Positions 17,361-24,880 of a DNA stretch of 64,000 bases are shown piece by piece. The notes below the pieces were generated by a model. It was given only the letters and a program-made list of their open reading frames with translations. It was not told where the DNA came from and did not search any database. The DNA is from Streptomyces sp. NBC_01571. Lineage in GTDB: Bacteria; Actinomycetota; Actinomycetes; Streptomycetales; Streptomycetaceae. The stretch lies in NCBI RefSeq assembly GCF_026339875.1, contig NZ_JAPEPZ010000001.1:3906001-3970000 (forward strand), written 5' to 3'. The number at the start of each line of letters is the position of its first letter. Position 1 is the first letter of the stretch. The position numbers and the translations under genes are program-made.

Positions 17361-18083
17361 ATGAGTTCTCGTCACACGACGACCATCGCGGGATCGCTGC
17401 TCACGGCATCTTTCTCGGCCGTGATGATCCTTTCCTTCACCGCCGTCGCGGACGATCAGGGACCGGGGAGCAGCAAGGGAGGAAAGGCCGTCGATCCGGC
17501 ACCGGCAGGCGTGAGGCCGACCACCGCACTGCCCGCAAAGATCTCGGTCGACAACAGTTCGCACAAAACGTCGATCACCGCCACCGTAAAGAACGAGGGG
17601 ACCAAGGAAAGCGGTGATATCCGGCTTTCGGTGGTCGGTTTCGACGGTTTGCAGGTCAAAGGCGTTCAGGGGTGTTCCGCCATCGCGGACAAAGATCTCC
17701 CGAAAGGTTCGAACAGTGGTTTCGTGTGCGACGTCGGCAATCTGGGGGCCGGAAAGTCGAAGTCGTACGCCGTCGACGCGACCTTCGATCTGAGCAGGAC
17801 CGGAAAAATCTGCCTGCCGGTCCAGGACAGCACCGGGAAGAAGACGTTCTGGCAGCAGGGCCCGGTGCCGTTCGGTGCGACGAACCCGTCGCCCAACGCC
17901 CCGACCACCCCACTGCTGCTCGACACCACCAACAAGCCGGTGTCGCCCGGCGGCGACGAGTTGCCCAGGACAGGCGTCGGAAGTGATCTCCTGCCGCTCG
18001 GCGCGGCGGGGGCGGCCCTCGTCTCGATGGGCGCGGCGGGGCTGTGGTGGTCCCGGCGGCGGCCTCGGCGGCAGCCGTCCTGA
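17361..18083 (+). CDS. LPXTG-anchored cell-surface protein
   Basis: Protein of 240 residues. It has a signal peptide (about 1-31), then an Ig-like or CARDB-like beta domain (ISVDNSSHKTSITATVKNEGT ... CLPVQD) with two cysteines, then a sortase signal: LPRTG at 201-205, a hydrophobic helix and the basic tail RRRPRRQPS. It should therefore be linked to peptidoglycan by a sortase. ATG 17361 has AAGGGGGA 7 nt upstream; the frame open to 16962 lies in the divergent kinase gene. The stop codon lies inside the first of three 22-bp tandem repeats. Ligand or partner unknown; the neighbouring kinase also has an extracellular domain. Confidence 0.87.
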   Translation: MSSRHTTTIAGSLLTASFSAVMILSFTAVADDQGPGSSKGGKAVDPAPAGVRPTTALPAKISVDNSSHKTSITATVKNEGTKESGDIRLSVVGFDGLQVKGVQGCSAIADKDLPKGSNSGFVCDVGNLGAGKSKSYAVDATFDLSRTGKICLPVQDSTGKKTFWQQGPVPFGATNPSPNAPTTPLLLDTTNKPVSPGGDELPRTGVGSDLLPLGAAGAALVSMGAAGLWWSRRRPRRQPS

Positions 18084-18141
18084 CCTGAGGGAACGTCCGT
18101 CCTGACCTGAGGGGACATCCGTCCCGACTGAGGGGACGTCC
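18077..18141. repeat. Three tandem copies of a 22-bp unit
   Basis: Units at 18077-18098, 18099-18120 and 18121-18141 share the form GTCCTGACCTGAGGGGACGTCC, with a few changes and one base missing in the third. The first unit overlaps the stop codon of the LPXTG gene, and each unit carries a TGA. This looks like slippage duplication of the gene's end. Confidence 0.7.
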
Positions 18142-18196
18142 GCGCGGACGCGGAGCTGCGGATCCCAGAGTCTCAGAGCCGCGGAAACACGGAGAC

Positions 18197-18252
18197 GCGG
18201 AAGAGGCTCGCCGAATCGAAGGTCGCGACGCGACCCGGCGAACCTCTTCCGC
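18197..18252. terminator. Bidirectional terminator with a nested hairpin
   Basis: A 17-bp arm (18197-18213) pairs with 18236-18252 with one mismatch, and the loop holds its own hairpin (GGTCGC/GCGACC). It is placed between the convergent LPXTG gene and bioY, 41 bp from the bioY stop. Confidence 0.75.
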
Positions 18253-18293
18253 GGGACCACTGGATCGGGGCCCGTCACGTCGGGGCCGCGACG

Positions 18294-18887
18294 TCACTTC
18301 TTGTCGAGGAACTTCCACGCCGTGGGCAGCAGGCCCATCGCGAGTGCCGCCTTCAGCGCGTCGCCGATCAGGAACGGGGTGAGACCCGCCGCGATGGTCG
18401 CGCCGAGGGACATGCCGGTGGAGGCGCCCAGGTACGGGAGGCCGACCGCGTAGATGATCGCCTCGCCCAGCAGCATCGCGCCGGCCGTGCGCAGTACCGA
18501 GCGGTCGGCGCCGCGGCGGGCGAGGGCGCCCACGGCGGCGGAGGCGAGGACCATGCCGAGGACATAGCCGAGAGAGGGGGCCGCGAAGCCGGAGGCGCCG
18601 CCGGCGAACCAGGGCATGCCGGCCATGCCGACGAGCGCGTACACCAGGAGCGAGAGGAAGCCGCGGCCGGCGCCGAGGGCCGTGCCCACGAGGAGGGCGG
18701 CGAAGGTCTGGCCCGTCACCGGCACCGGGGAGCCCGGCACGGGGAGGGAGATCTGGGCGGCGATCCCGGTGAGCGCGGCGCCGCCGAGCACCAGGGCCGC
18801 GTCCCGGACGCGGGAGGCCGGGAGCAGGTCGGCGAGGACCTCGCCGGGGCGGATGCCTGTGCGGGACGTGACGGCAGCGGTGCTCAT
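18294..18887 (-). CDS. bioY: Biotin transporter substrate-binding subunit BioY
   Basis: S-component of an ECF-type biotin transporter, 197 residues and about six membrane helices. The BioY signature is clear: ISLPVPGSPVPVTGQTFAALLVG near residue 45, then the glycine-rich LGAGRGFLSLLVYALVGMAGMP and GGASGFAAPSLGYVLG. No bioM/bioN energy-coupling genes are adjacent, so it either works alone (as described for some BioY proteins) or uses a shared ECF module. ATG 18887 has GGAG 6 nt upstream. Monocistronic. Confidence 0.92.
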   Translation of the reverse strand: MSTAAVTSRTGIRPGEVLADLLPASRVRDAALVLGGAALTGIAAQISLPVPGSPVPVTGQTFAALLVGTALGAGRGFLSLLVYALVGMAGMPWFAGGASGFAAPSLGYVLGMVLASAAVGALARRGADRSVLRTAGAMLLGEAIIYAVGLPYLGASTGMSLGATIAAGLTPFLIGDALKAALAMGLLPTAWKFLDKK

Positions 18888-19312
18888 GGGGACTCCGGCG
18901 GGTGACAGGGGCTGCGGGACACGGTGACGCTATCCCAGGGGCCTTGGGTGGATCACCGTCAGCGGTCGACAAAGCGGGGATCGGCGGCTTGGTGCACCTC
19001 TCACAAAAGTGCGGCATACACCTGCCGGAGCGTGACACTGGTCACTGAGGTGGGATCGTTTCGGCTACGGAGTCGGGTCGAGCGCCCGCTGTAGGGTCCC
19101 GCCAAACCGCCGTGGCCCGATCTGAAGTCCTTCCCGGCCCGCGCTCCCCCCCGCCCCCCCCCTGGACGCGCCCCGAACCCAGACCGGGTAACCGGACCGT
19201 CACCCTCCGCATCATTCGCGTCCGTATGGTGGGCACGGGCTGCCCCGCAGCGGACGGGCCGCCCAGACTGTCGGCGTTTTGCCCCCTCGCACGTAAGGGA
19301 CCACCCGCTCTC
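18888..19312. promoter_or_regulatory. Intergenic region with operator-like palindrome and promoter
   Basis: 425 bp between divergent bioY and a permease gene. I see the palindrome GTGAC-ACTG-GTCAC at 19032-19045 and, 47 bp further on, TAGGGT at 19092-19097 as a likely -10 for the permease. A 200-nt leader follows, with long C-runs at 19145-19163. No gene is supported in the leader, although the permease frame stays open through it. Confidence 0.5.
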
Positions 19313-20701
19313 ATGTCCCGCACCACCCTCGACGCCCCGCCCGGTAGCCCGGCCGCCGGGAACGTCCCGCTCTCCCACGGCCTCAAGCAGCGCCACCTGT
19401 CGATGATCGCCCTCGGCGGGGTGATCGGCGCGGGCCTGTTCGTCGGCTCCGGCGCGGGCATCGCCGCCGCCGGACCGTCGATCGTGATCGCGTACGCCGT
19501 CTCCGGTCTGCTCGTCATGCTGGTGATGCGGATGCTCGGCGAGATGTCGGCCGCCCACCCGTCCTCGGGCTCCTTCTCGGCACACGCAGAGCGGGCGATG
19601 GGCCCGTGGGCCGGCTTCACCGCCGGCTGGTCCTTCTGGGTGCTGCTGTGCACGGCCGTGGGCCTGGAGGGCATCGGCGCCGCGAAGATCGTCACCGGCT
19701 GGCTGCCGGGTACGCCCGAGTGGGGCTGGGTCGCCCTCTTCATGGTGGTCTTCTGCGCCGCGAACCTCGCCGCCGTGAAGAACTTCGGCGAGTTCGAGTT
19801 CTGGTTCGCCGCGCTGAAGGTCGGCGCGATCGGCCTGTTCCTCGTCCTCGGCGTGCTGGCCATCGCCGGAGTGCTGCCCGGCACGGACTCCCCGGGCACG
19901 GCCAACCTGGCCGACTTCCTGCCGCACGGCAGCGAGGGGCTGGTCATCGGCCTGCTCGCGTCGGTCTTCGCCTACGGGGGCCTGGAGACGGTCACCATCG
20001 CGGCGGCCGAGTCGGAGGACCCGGTCCGGGGCGTCGCCCGAGCCGTCCGTACGGCGATGTGGCGCATCGCGCTCTTCTACATCGGCTCGATGGCGGTCAT
20101 CGTCACGCTGGTGCCCTGGGACTCGAAGGCGGTCGTCGAGCAGGGCCCGTACGTCGCGGCCCTGGACCGGCTGGGCATCCCGGGCGCCGGCCAGCTGATG
20201 AACGCGGTCGTGCTGGTGGCGCTGCTCTCGGCGATGAACGCCAACATCTACGGCTCCTCGCGCATCGCCTACTCGCTGGTGGAGCGCGGCCAGGGCCCGA
20301 AGGCCCTCGGGAAGGTCTCGGCCGGGGTCCCGCGCGTCGCCGTGCTCGTCTCCTGCGTCTTCGGCTTCGCCTGCGTCCTGCTGAGCTACTGGCGGCCCGA
20401 CGACGTCTTCCCCTGGCTGCTGAACATGATCGGCGCGGTGATCCTGGTCGTCTGGATCTTCATCGCGGTCTCCCAACTGCGGCTGCGCCGCACGGTGGAG
20501 CGCGAGGCGCCGGAGAAGCTGGTCGTACGGATGTGGCTGTTCCCCGCGCTGACCTGGGTCGCGCTGGCCGGCATGGCCGCGATCTTCGTCCTGATGGCCC
20601 GGGAACCCGACACCCGGGTGCAGCTGTACTCCACGGGCGGGATGACGCTGCTCCTGGCGGCCGCCGGGTACACCAGGCAGCGGATGCGCGCCCGGGACTG
20701 A
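19313..20701 (+). CDS. Amino-acid permease, APC superfamily
   Basis: Transporter of 462 residues with twelve membrane helices, clearly paralogous to the permease at 13340. Shared segments include KQRHLSMIALGGVIGAGLFVGSGAGIAAAGP, VMRMLGEMSAAHPSSGSFSAHAERAMG, NFGEFEFWFAALKVGAIG and REAPEKLVVRMWLFP. The two probably differ in substrate: helix 6 here reads FAYGGLETVTIAAAESEDP against FMGSEIATLAAGESENP in the other. ATG 19313 (MSRTTLDAPP) was chosen with AAGGGA 12 nt upstream; the longer frame from 19112 runs through the C-rich leader. A strong terminator follows. Confidence 0.9.
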   Translation: MSRTTLDAPPGSPAAGNVPLSHGLKQRHLSMIALGGVIGAGLFVGSGAGIAAAGPSIVIAYAVSGLLVMLVMRMLGEMSAAHPSSGSFSAHAERAMGPWAGFTAGWSFWVLLCTAVGLEGIGAAKIVTGWLPGTPEWGWVALFMVVFCAANLAAVKNFGEFEFWFAALKVGAIGLFLVLGVLAIAGVLPGTDSPGTANLADFLPHGSEGLVIGLLASVFAYGGLETVTIAAAESEDPVRGVARAVRTAMWRIALFYIGSMAVIVTLVPWDSKAVVEQGPYVAALDRLGIPGAGQLMNAVVLVALLSAMNANIYGSSRIAYSLVERGQGPKALGKVSAGVPRVAVLVSCVFGFACVLLSYWRPDDVFPWLLNMIGAVILVVWIFIAVSQLRLRRTVEREAPEKLVVRMWLFPALTWVALAGMAAIFVLMAREPDTRVQLYSTGGMTLLLAAAGYTRQRMRARD

Positions 20702-20746
20702 GCCCCGCCGCACCCACCGCCGCCCTCGCGGCGCCCGCCGCTCCCG

Positions 20747-20778
20747 AAAAGCCCTCGTGCCCCGCACGAGGGCTTTTT
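20747..20778 (+). terminator. Intrinsic terminator with T-run after the permease gene
   Basis: A 14-bp perfect stem, AAAAGCCCTCGTGC with its complement, has a 3-nt loop and ends in TTTTT. It ends only 16 bp before the Nur box of sodF and so insulates the sodF promoter. Confidence 0.92.
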
Positions 20779-20793
20779 GCTGCTAGCTTGTAA

Positions 20794-20810
20794 TTGCAAG
20801 TCTATTGCAA
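20794..20810. promoter_or_regulatory. Nur box (nickel-responsive repressor site) in the sodF promoter
   Basis: TTGCAA-N5-TTGCAA reproduces the consensus tTGCaa-n5-ttGCAA published for Streptomyces Nur, the Fur-family nickel sensor that represses the iron superoxide dismutase gene when nickel is sufficient. It ends 22 bp before the sodF start codon, over the expected transcription start. Motif read directly; regulation inferred from the family. Confidence 0.9.
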
Positions 20811-20832
20811 TAAGCCTGGAGGGGACCCCGCC

Positions 20833-21474
20833 ATGCCCGTCTACACACTCCCTGAACTGCCGTACGAATACTCCGCACTCGCGCCCGTGATCAGTCCCGA
20901 GATCATCGAGCTGCACCACGACAAGCACCACGCGGCGTACGTGAAGGGGGCCAACGACACCCTGGAACAGCTCGCGGAGGCACGCGACAAGGAGTCGTGG
21001 GGAACGGTCAACGGCCTGGAGAAGAGCCTGGCCTTCCATCTGTCCGGCCACATCCTGCACAGCGTCTACTGGACGAACATGACCGGCAACGGCGGCGGTG
21101 AGCCGCTCGCCGCGGACGGCGTGGGCGACCTCGCGGACGCCCTCACCGAGTCGTTCGGCTCCTTCGCCGGGTTCAGGGCCCAGCTGACCAAGGCCGCCGC
21201 GACCACCCAGGGGTCCGGGTGGGGTGTCCTCGCCTACGAGCCGATGAGCGGGCGTCTCCTGGTCGAGCAGATCTACGACCACCAGGGCAACGTGGGCCAG
21301 GGCTCGGTGCCGATCCTGGTCTTCGACGCCTGGGAGCACGCCTTCTACCTGCAGTACAGGAACCAGAAGGTCGACTTCGTCGAGGCGATGTGGCAGGTCG
21401 TCGACTGGCAGGACGTGGCGCGCCGTCACGCCGCCGCGAAGTCCCGCGCGAATGTGCTGCTGCCGGCCCCCTGA
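20833..21474 (+). CDS. sodF: Iron superoxide dismutase
   Basis: Fe/Mn-family superoxide dismutase of 213 residues; converts superoxide to peroxide and oxygen in the cytoplasm. Metal ligands are in [13 protein letters not shown] (first His), [12 protein letters not shown] (second His) and [12 protein letters not shown] (Asp and His). Streptomyces of this type keep a nickel enzyme (SodN) and use SodF when nickel is scarce, which the Nur box here supports. ATG 20833 follows TGGAGGGGA; the frame upstream to 20794 runs through the operator. Transcribed alone, ending at the terminator at 21538. Confidence 0.96.
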   Translation: MPVYTLPELPYEYSALAPVISPEIIELHHDKHHAAYVKGANDTLEQLAEARDKESWGTVNGLEKSLAFHLSGHILHSVYWTNMTGNGGGEPLAADGVGDLADALTESFGSFAGFRAQLTKAAATTQGSGWGVLAYEPMSGRLLVEQIYDHQGNVGQGSVPILVFDAWEHAFYLQYRNQKVDFVEAMWQVVDWQDVARRHAAAKSRANVLLPAP

Positions 21475-21537
21475 GACGGAGGCGAGACGTCCTGCTCGTG
21501 ATCGTCTTCTCACCCTTCACGCGGCAGGCGGAGAAAC

Positions 21538-21576
21538 GGAGAGCCCCCGCGCGGACCGGCCGCACGGGGGCTCTCC
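21538..21576. terminator. Bidirectional terminator between sodF and the phosphatase gene
   Basis: A 12-bp perfect stem (21538-21549 GGAGAGCCCCCG with 21565-21576) with a 15-nt loop lies between two convergent stop codons. Confidence 0.8.
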
Positions 21577-21587
21577 CACGCCGTGGC

Positions 21588-22244
21588 TCACGCGCACGGC
21601 ACGTTGAGCGACAGCAGCGCGGCGGCCCCGTCCGTCATCCGGAGTTCGGTGAGCGCCGCGTTGCGCAACCCGGGGAAGACCCTGCGGTACTCGCCCAGCG
21701 GGATGCCGAGCAGCGAGCAGAGCACCAGCCGCAGCAGGGTGTTGTGGGCGACGACCAGGACGCGTTCGCCGCGGTGGGCCGCCGCGATGCGGCGCAGGGC
21801 CGCGGTGCCGCGGGCCGCCGCGGTCCGGGGGTCCTCCGCCTCCGGGAACGGGTAGGACACCGGGTCCGACCGGTACGCCTTCGCGCGGGCCGGGTTGTCG
21901 GCCTCGAACTCGGCGAGGGTACGGCCCTCCACGACACCGAAGTCGCATTCGCGCAGGGTGGGTTCACGGTGTGCGGTGAGGCCGAGGGCCCGGCAGGCGG
22001 GGGCGGCGGTGGCGACGGCGCGGGAGAGGGTCGACGTCCACACCGCGTCCACGGGATGGGCGGCGGCCCAGCGCCCGAGGGCCTCCGCCTGGGCGCGGCC
22101 CTCGTCCGTGAGGGCCACGTCGCTCACACCGGCGTAGCGGTTCTCGGCGTGCCAGACGGTCTGGCCGTGCCGGGCCAGCAGCAGGGTCGCGCTCACCGGA
22201 GTCCCGGGGCTCGTGGCGTCGTCGGTGGTGTGCGTCGTCCTCAT
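21588..22244 (-). CDS. Histidine phosphatase (phosphoglycerate mutase-like)
   Basis: Protein of 218 residues of the histidine acid phosphatase superfamily. The catalytic motif is LLARHGQTVWHAENRYAG (phospho-His in RHG), with the acid/base Glu in LRECDFGVVEG and the second His in VLVVAHNTLLRL. Such small enzymes remove phosphate from sugar phosphates or similar metabolites. ATG 22244 overlaps the stop of the upstream sugar kinase (ATGA), so the two are translationally coupled. This suggests it dephosphorylates an intermediate made or controlled by that kinase. Confidence 0.88.
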   Translation of the reverse strand: MRTTHTTDDATSPGTPVSATLLLARHGQTVWHAENRYAGVSDVALTDEGRAQAEALGRWAAAHPVDAVWTSTLSRAVATAAPACRALGLTAHREPTLRECDFGVVEGRTLAEFEADNPARAKAYRSDPVSYPFPEAEDPRTAAARGTAALRRIAAAHRGERVLVVAHNTLLRLVLCSLLGIPLGEYRRVFPGLRNAALTELRMTDGAAALLSLNVPCA

Positions 22245-23704
22245 GACCCCGCAGTATCCAGGTCGAGGCGGGCGCGTGCGTGCGCTCCCACGGAAGCGGG
22301 CAGCCAGCCGCGTTCTTCGAGTACGTCGACCAGGCGTGCGTAGGGGTCGGCGAACCGCGCCGTGCGGGCGGGGCGCGGGGTGAGGACCGTACGGACGCGG
22401 ACCATGTGCGCGGCGGCCTCCGCGAGGGTGGCCGCGCCTCCTGTGCCGTACGCGGCCAACACGGCCATGCCCAGGGCGGTTTCGGTCTGTTCGGGGACGC
22501 GGGCGGGGCGGCCGAGGATGTCCGCGCGCAGCTGGTTCCAGTACGGGCTGCGGGCGGCGCCGCCCGTGAGGGTGAGCGGGCCCTCCAGTGGGGCGCCCAG
22601 GTGGTGCAGGTAGTCCAGGCAGAGGCGTTCCACGAGACCGACGCCCTGGAGGAGGGCGGCCCACAGGTCGGCGTCGGAGGCCGGGGTGCCGAGGACGAAG
22701 GGAACGGCGTCCGGGGCGAGGAAGGGAAAACGTTCGCCGGGTGAGACGAGTGGATAGGCGAGGACGGACGCGGGTTCGTGGGCGGCGGCGGCCCGGTCCA
22801 GGGCGGCCGGATCGGCTCCCGGGAAGGCCGCCCGCAACGCGCCGGCGCCGACACCCGAGGCCCCGCCCGGCAGCCAGCTGCCGTCCGGGGCACGATGGTT
22901 GTAGACCACTCCGGTGTCGTCCCGTACCGGGTGCCGGGCAACGCCCTTGAGTACGAGCGTCGTTCCGAGCACCGCGTTCCAGGAGCCCTCGCTCAGGGCG
23001 CCGGAGGCGATCTGGGCCGCGCAGCCGTCGGTGGTCCCGGCGATCACCGGTGTGCCGGCGGGGATGCCGGTCCCCTCGGCGGCCTCGGGGTGGACCGTCC
23101 CGAGGGTGCTGCCGGGGCGGACGACCTCGGGCAACAGGTCGCCGGTCAGGCCGAGTCCGGCGAGGGCGGCGTACGGCCAGGTGTCGTGCTCCAGGTCGTA
23201 GGCCGTCTTCAGCGCGTGACCGGAGTCGGTCGGCGCCGGATGGCCCACGAGGCGGGTGACGATCACGTCGGCCTGGTGGGCGATGCGGGCCGGCCCGTAC
23301 TCCTCCACCAGCCACATCGCCTTCGGCAGCCCCCAGCCGTTCTGCACCCGCAGGCCCGCCTCCCGGGCCCGCCCGGCCTGCGCCGCCGCGCGACCGTCGT
23401 CGTACATCAGGCCGGGTGTCAGCGGGCGGCCCGACCCGTCGGTGAGCAGCACCGTGCCGGAGGTGGCGCACACCGCGAGGCCGCCGATCCGCGCCGCCGG
23501 GCGGCCGGCGAGCGCGGCCCGGGAGGCGGCGCACACGGCGTCCCACCACTGCGCCGGGTCCTGTTCGTGCCGCACTCCGGCGCGCCGTCCGCCCAGCGGG
23601 GCCGCGCCGCCGCCGAGGACCGTGCCGTCGCCCGTGACGAGCAGGGCGCGCACCCCCTGTGTGCCCAGGTCGATGCCCAGCCAGGCCGTGCCGTCACCCT
23701 CCAC
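22241..23704 (-). CDS. FGGY-family carbohydrate kinase (xylulokinase-like)
   Basis: Kinase of 487 residues that phosphorylates a sugar or polyol at the expense of ATP. The N-terminal phosphate loop is WLGIDLGTQGVRALL, followed by GLMYDDGRA, IAGTTDGCAAQIASG (FGGY C-terminal phosphate motif) and LTGGAARSPYWNQLRADILGRP (adenosine-binding signature). GTG 23704 has GGGAGG 5 nt upstream and is the best start; GTG 23743 is possible. It is divergent from a hydroxyacid dehydrogenase and coupled to a histidine phosphatase downstream. Substrate unknown; xylulose, lyxose-type ketoses and AI-2-like polyols are all within this family. Confidence 0.88.
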   Translation of the reverse strand: MEGDGTAWLGIDLGTQGVRALLVTGDGTVLGGGAAPLGGRRAGVRHEQDPAQWWDAVCAASRAALAGRPAARIGGLAVCATSGTVLLTDGSGRPLTPGLMYDDGRAAAQAGRAREAGLRVQNGWGLPKAMWLVEEYGPARIAHQADVIVTRLVGHPAPTDSGHALKTAYDLEHDTWPYAALAGLGLTGDLLPEVVRPGSTLGTVHPEAAEGTGIPAGTPVIAGTTDGCAAQIASGALSEGSWNAVLGTTLVLKGVARHPVRDDTGVVYNHRAPDGSWLPGGASGVGAGALRAAFPGADPAALDRAAAAHEPASVLAYPLVSPGERFPFLAPDAVPFVLGTPASDADLWAALLQGVGLVERLCLDYLHHLGAPLEGPLTLTGGAARSPYWNQLRADILGRPARVPEQTETALGMAVLAAYGTGGAATLAEAAAHMVRVRTVLTPRPARTARFADPYARLVDVLEERGWLPASVGAHARARLDLDTAGS

Positions 23705-23801
23705 CGGGACCTCCCGCGCCGTCGCACCCGATCGGACCGTCACCCGAACGTACCGACTCCTCCTCCTGTACGGCCGCCGCGCGGGCTGGGAACCTGCTGC
23801 G

Positions 23802-24842
23802 GTGAGGACCACACCTGTCCATGTGCTGGCCGCCGGTGACCACTTCGTCCTGCCGTCCCTGATCGCCGGAGCGGTACGCGCCTCGCTCGGTGAACACCCC
23901 TGCTCGGTAGGAGAGTTGAAGCTCGGCTGGCCGCTGGAGCCGTTCGGTCCGGTGGCCGAGGTGGAGGAGGCGAGCGACGCCGAGGAGGAGCTGATCGACG
24001 CGCTCGCCGACGCGGACGTCCTGGTCACCCAGATGGGGCCGGTGACGGAGCGGGTGCTCGCCGCCTCGCCCCGGCTGCGGCTGGTGGTCGTGTGCCGGGG
24101 CGGCCCGGTGAACGTGAACCGGGACGCGGCGCGCGCGCACGGCGTACGGGTGTGCTTCGCGCCCGGCCGGAACGCGGCGGCCACCGCCGAGTTCACCGTC
24201 GGGCTGCTCCTCGCCGTCCTGCGGCGCATTCCGCGGGCGCACGATCTCCTGGCCCGGCAGGAGAGCTGGGAGGGGGCGGCCTACTACACGTACGAGCGGG
24301 CGGGGCTCGAACTGGAGGACCTGCCGGTCGGACTCGTCGGGTACGGGGCGGTCGGCAGCCGGGTGGCCCGGGTGCTCGGCGCGTTCGGCGCGCGGGTCCT
24401 GGTGTACGACCCGTATGCGCGCGGCGAGGTGCACGGGCTGCGGGTCGGCTCGCTGGACGAACTGCTGCGCCGGTCCCGGGTGGTCAGTCTGCACGCGCGC
24501 CTCACCCCCGAGACCCGTGGCCTGCTCGGCGCCCGCGAGCTGGCGCTGCTGCCGCCCGGCGCCGTCCTGGTGAACGTGGCGCGCGGCCCGCTGGTCGACG
24601 AGGGCGCGCTGTGCGAGGCGCTGCGGAGCGGCCGGCTGTCGGCGGCGGCGCTCGACACCTACGAGCGGGAGCCGGTCCCGCCCGGTTCCCCGCTCTTCGG
24701 CCTCGCCGCCTCCGGACGGCTGGTCATGACCCCGCATCTGGGCGGGGCGAGCCGCGCGGTGGCCGAGAAGGCGGCGCGCATCGCGGCGGCCGAGGTGGGC
24801 CGCTGGACCCGCGGGGAGCCACTGGCGCACTGCCTCGACTGA
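23802..24842 (+). CDS. D-isomer-specific 2-hydroxyacid dehydrogenase
   Basis: NAD(P)-dependent dehydrogenase of 346 residues. The nucleotide-binding motif is VGLVGYGAVGSRVARVLG with an acidic residue 18 residues later (VYDPY), suggesting NAD. Catalytic Arg is in VNVARGPLVDEGAL, Glu in DTYEREPVP and His in MTPHLGGAS. It resembles phosphoglycerate/erythronate-type dehydrogenases without an ACT domain. GTG 23802 was chosen (GGGAA 9 nt upstream); the frame is open far upstream inside the divergent kinase. With the following FGGY kinase, 38 bp away, it forms an operon that probably metabolises a sugar acid or polyol. Confidence 0.88.
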   Translation: MRTTPVHVLAAGDHFVLPSLIAGAVRASLGEHPCSVGELKLGWPLEPFGPVAEVEEASDAEEELIDALADADVLVTQMGPVTERVLAASPRLRLVVVCRGGPVNVNRDAARAHGVRVCFAPGRNAAATAEFTVGLLLAVLRRIPRAHDLLARQESWEGAAYYTYERAGLELEDLPVGLVGYGAVGSRVARVLGAFGARVLVYDPYARGEVHGLRVGSLDELLRRSRVVSLHARLTPETRGLLGARELALLPPGAVLVNVARGPLVDEGALCEALRSGRLSAAALDTYEREPVPPGSPLFGLAASGRLVMTPHLGGASRAVAEKAARIAAAEVGRWTRGEPLAHCLD

Positions 24843-24880
24843 GGCCCGTTCCGAGCGACGCGTTGACCTGAGGAGGCGGC

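Noticed and set aside
22241..24229. Longer version of the first FGGY kinase beginning at 24229
   Set aside because: The extra 175 residues overlap the divergent dehydrogenase gene and lack kinase features. GTG 23704 has a clear ribosome-binding site.
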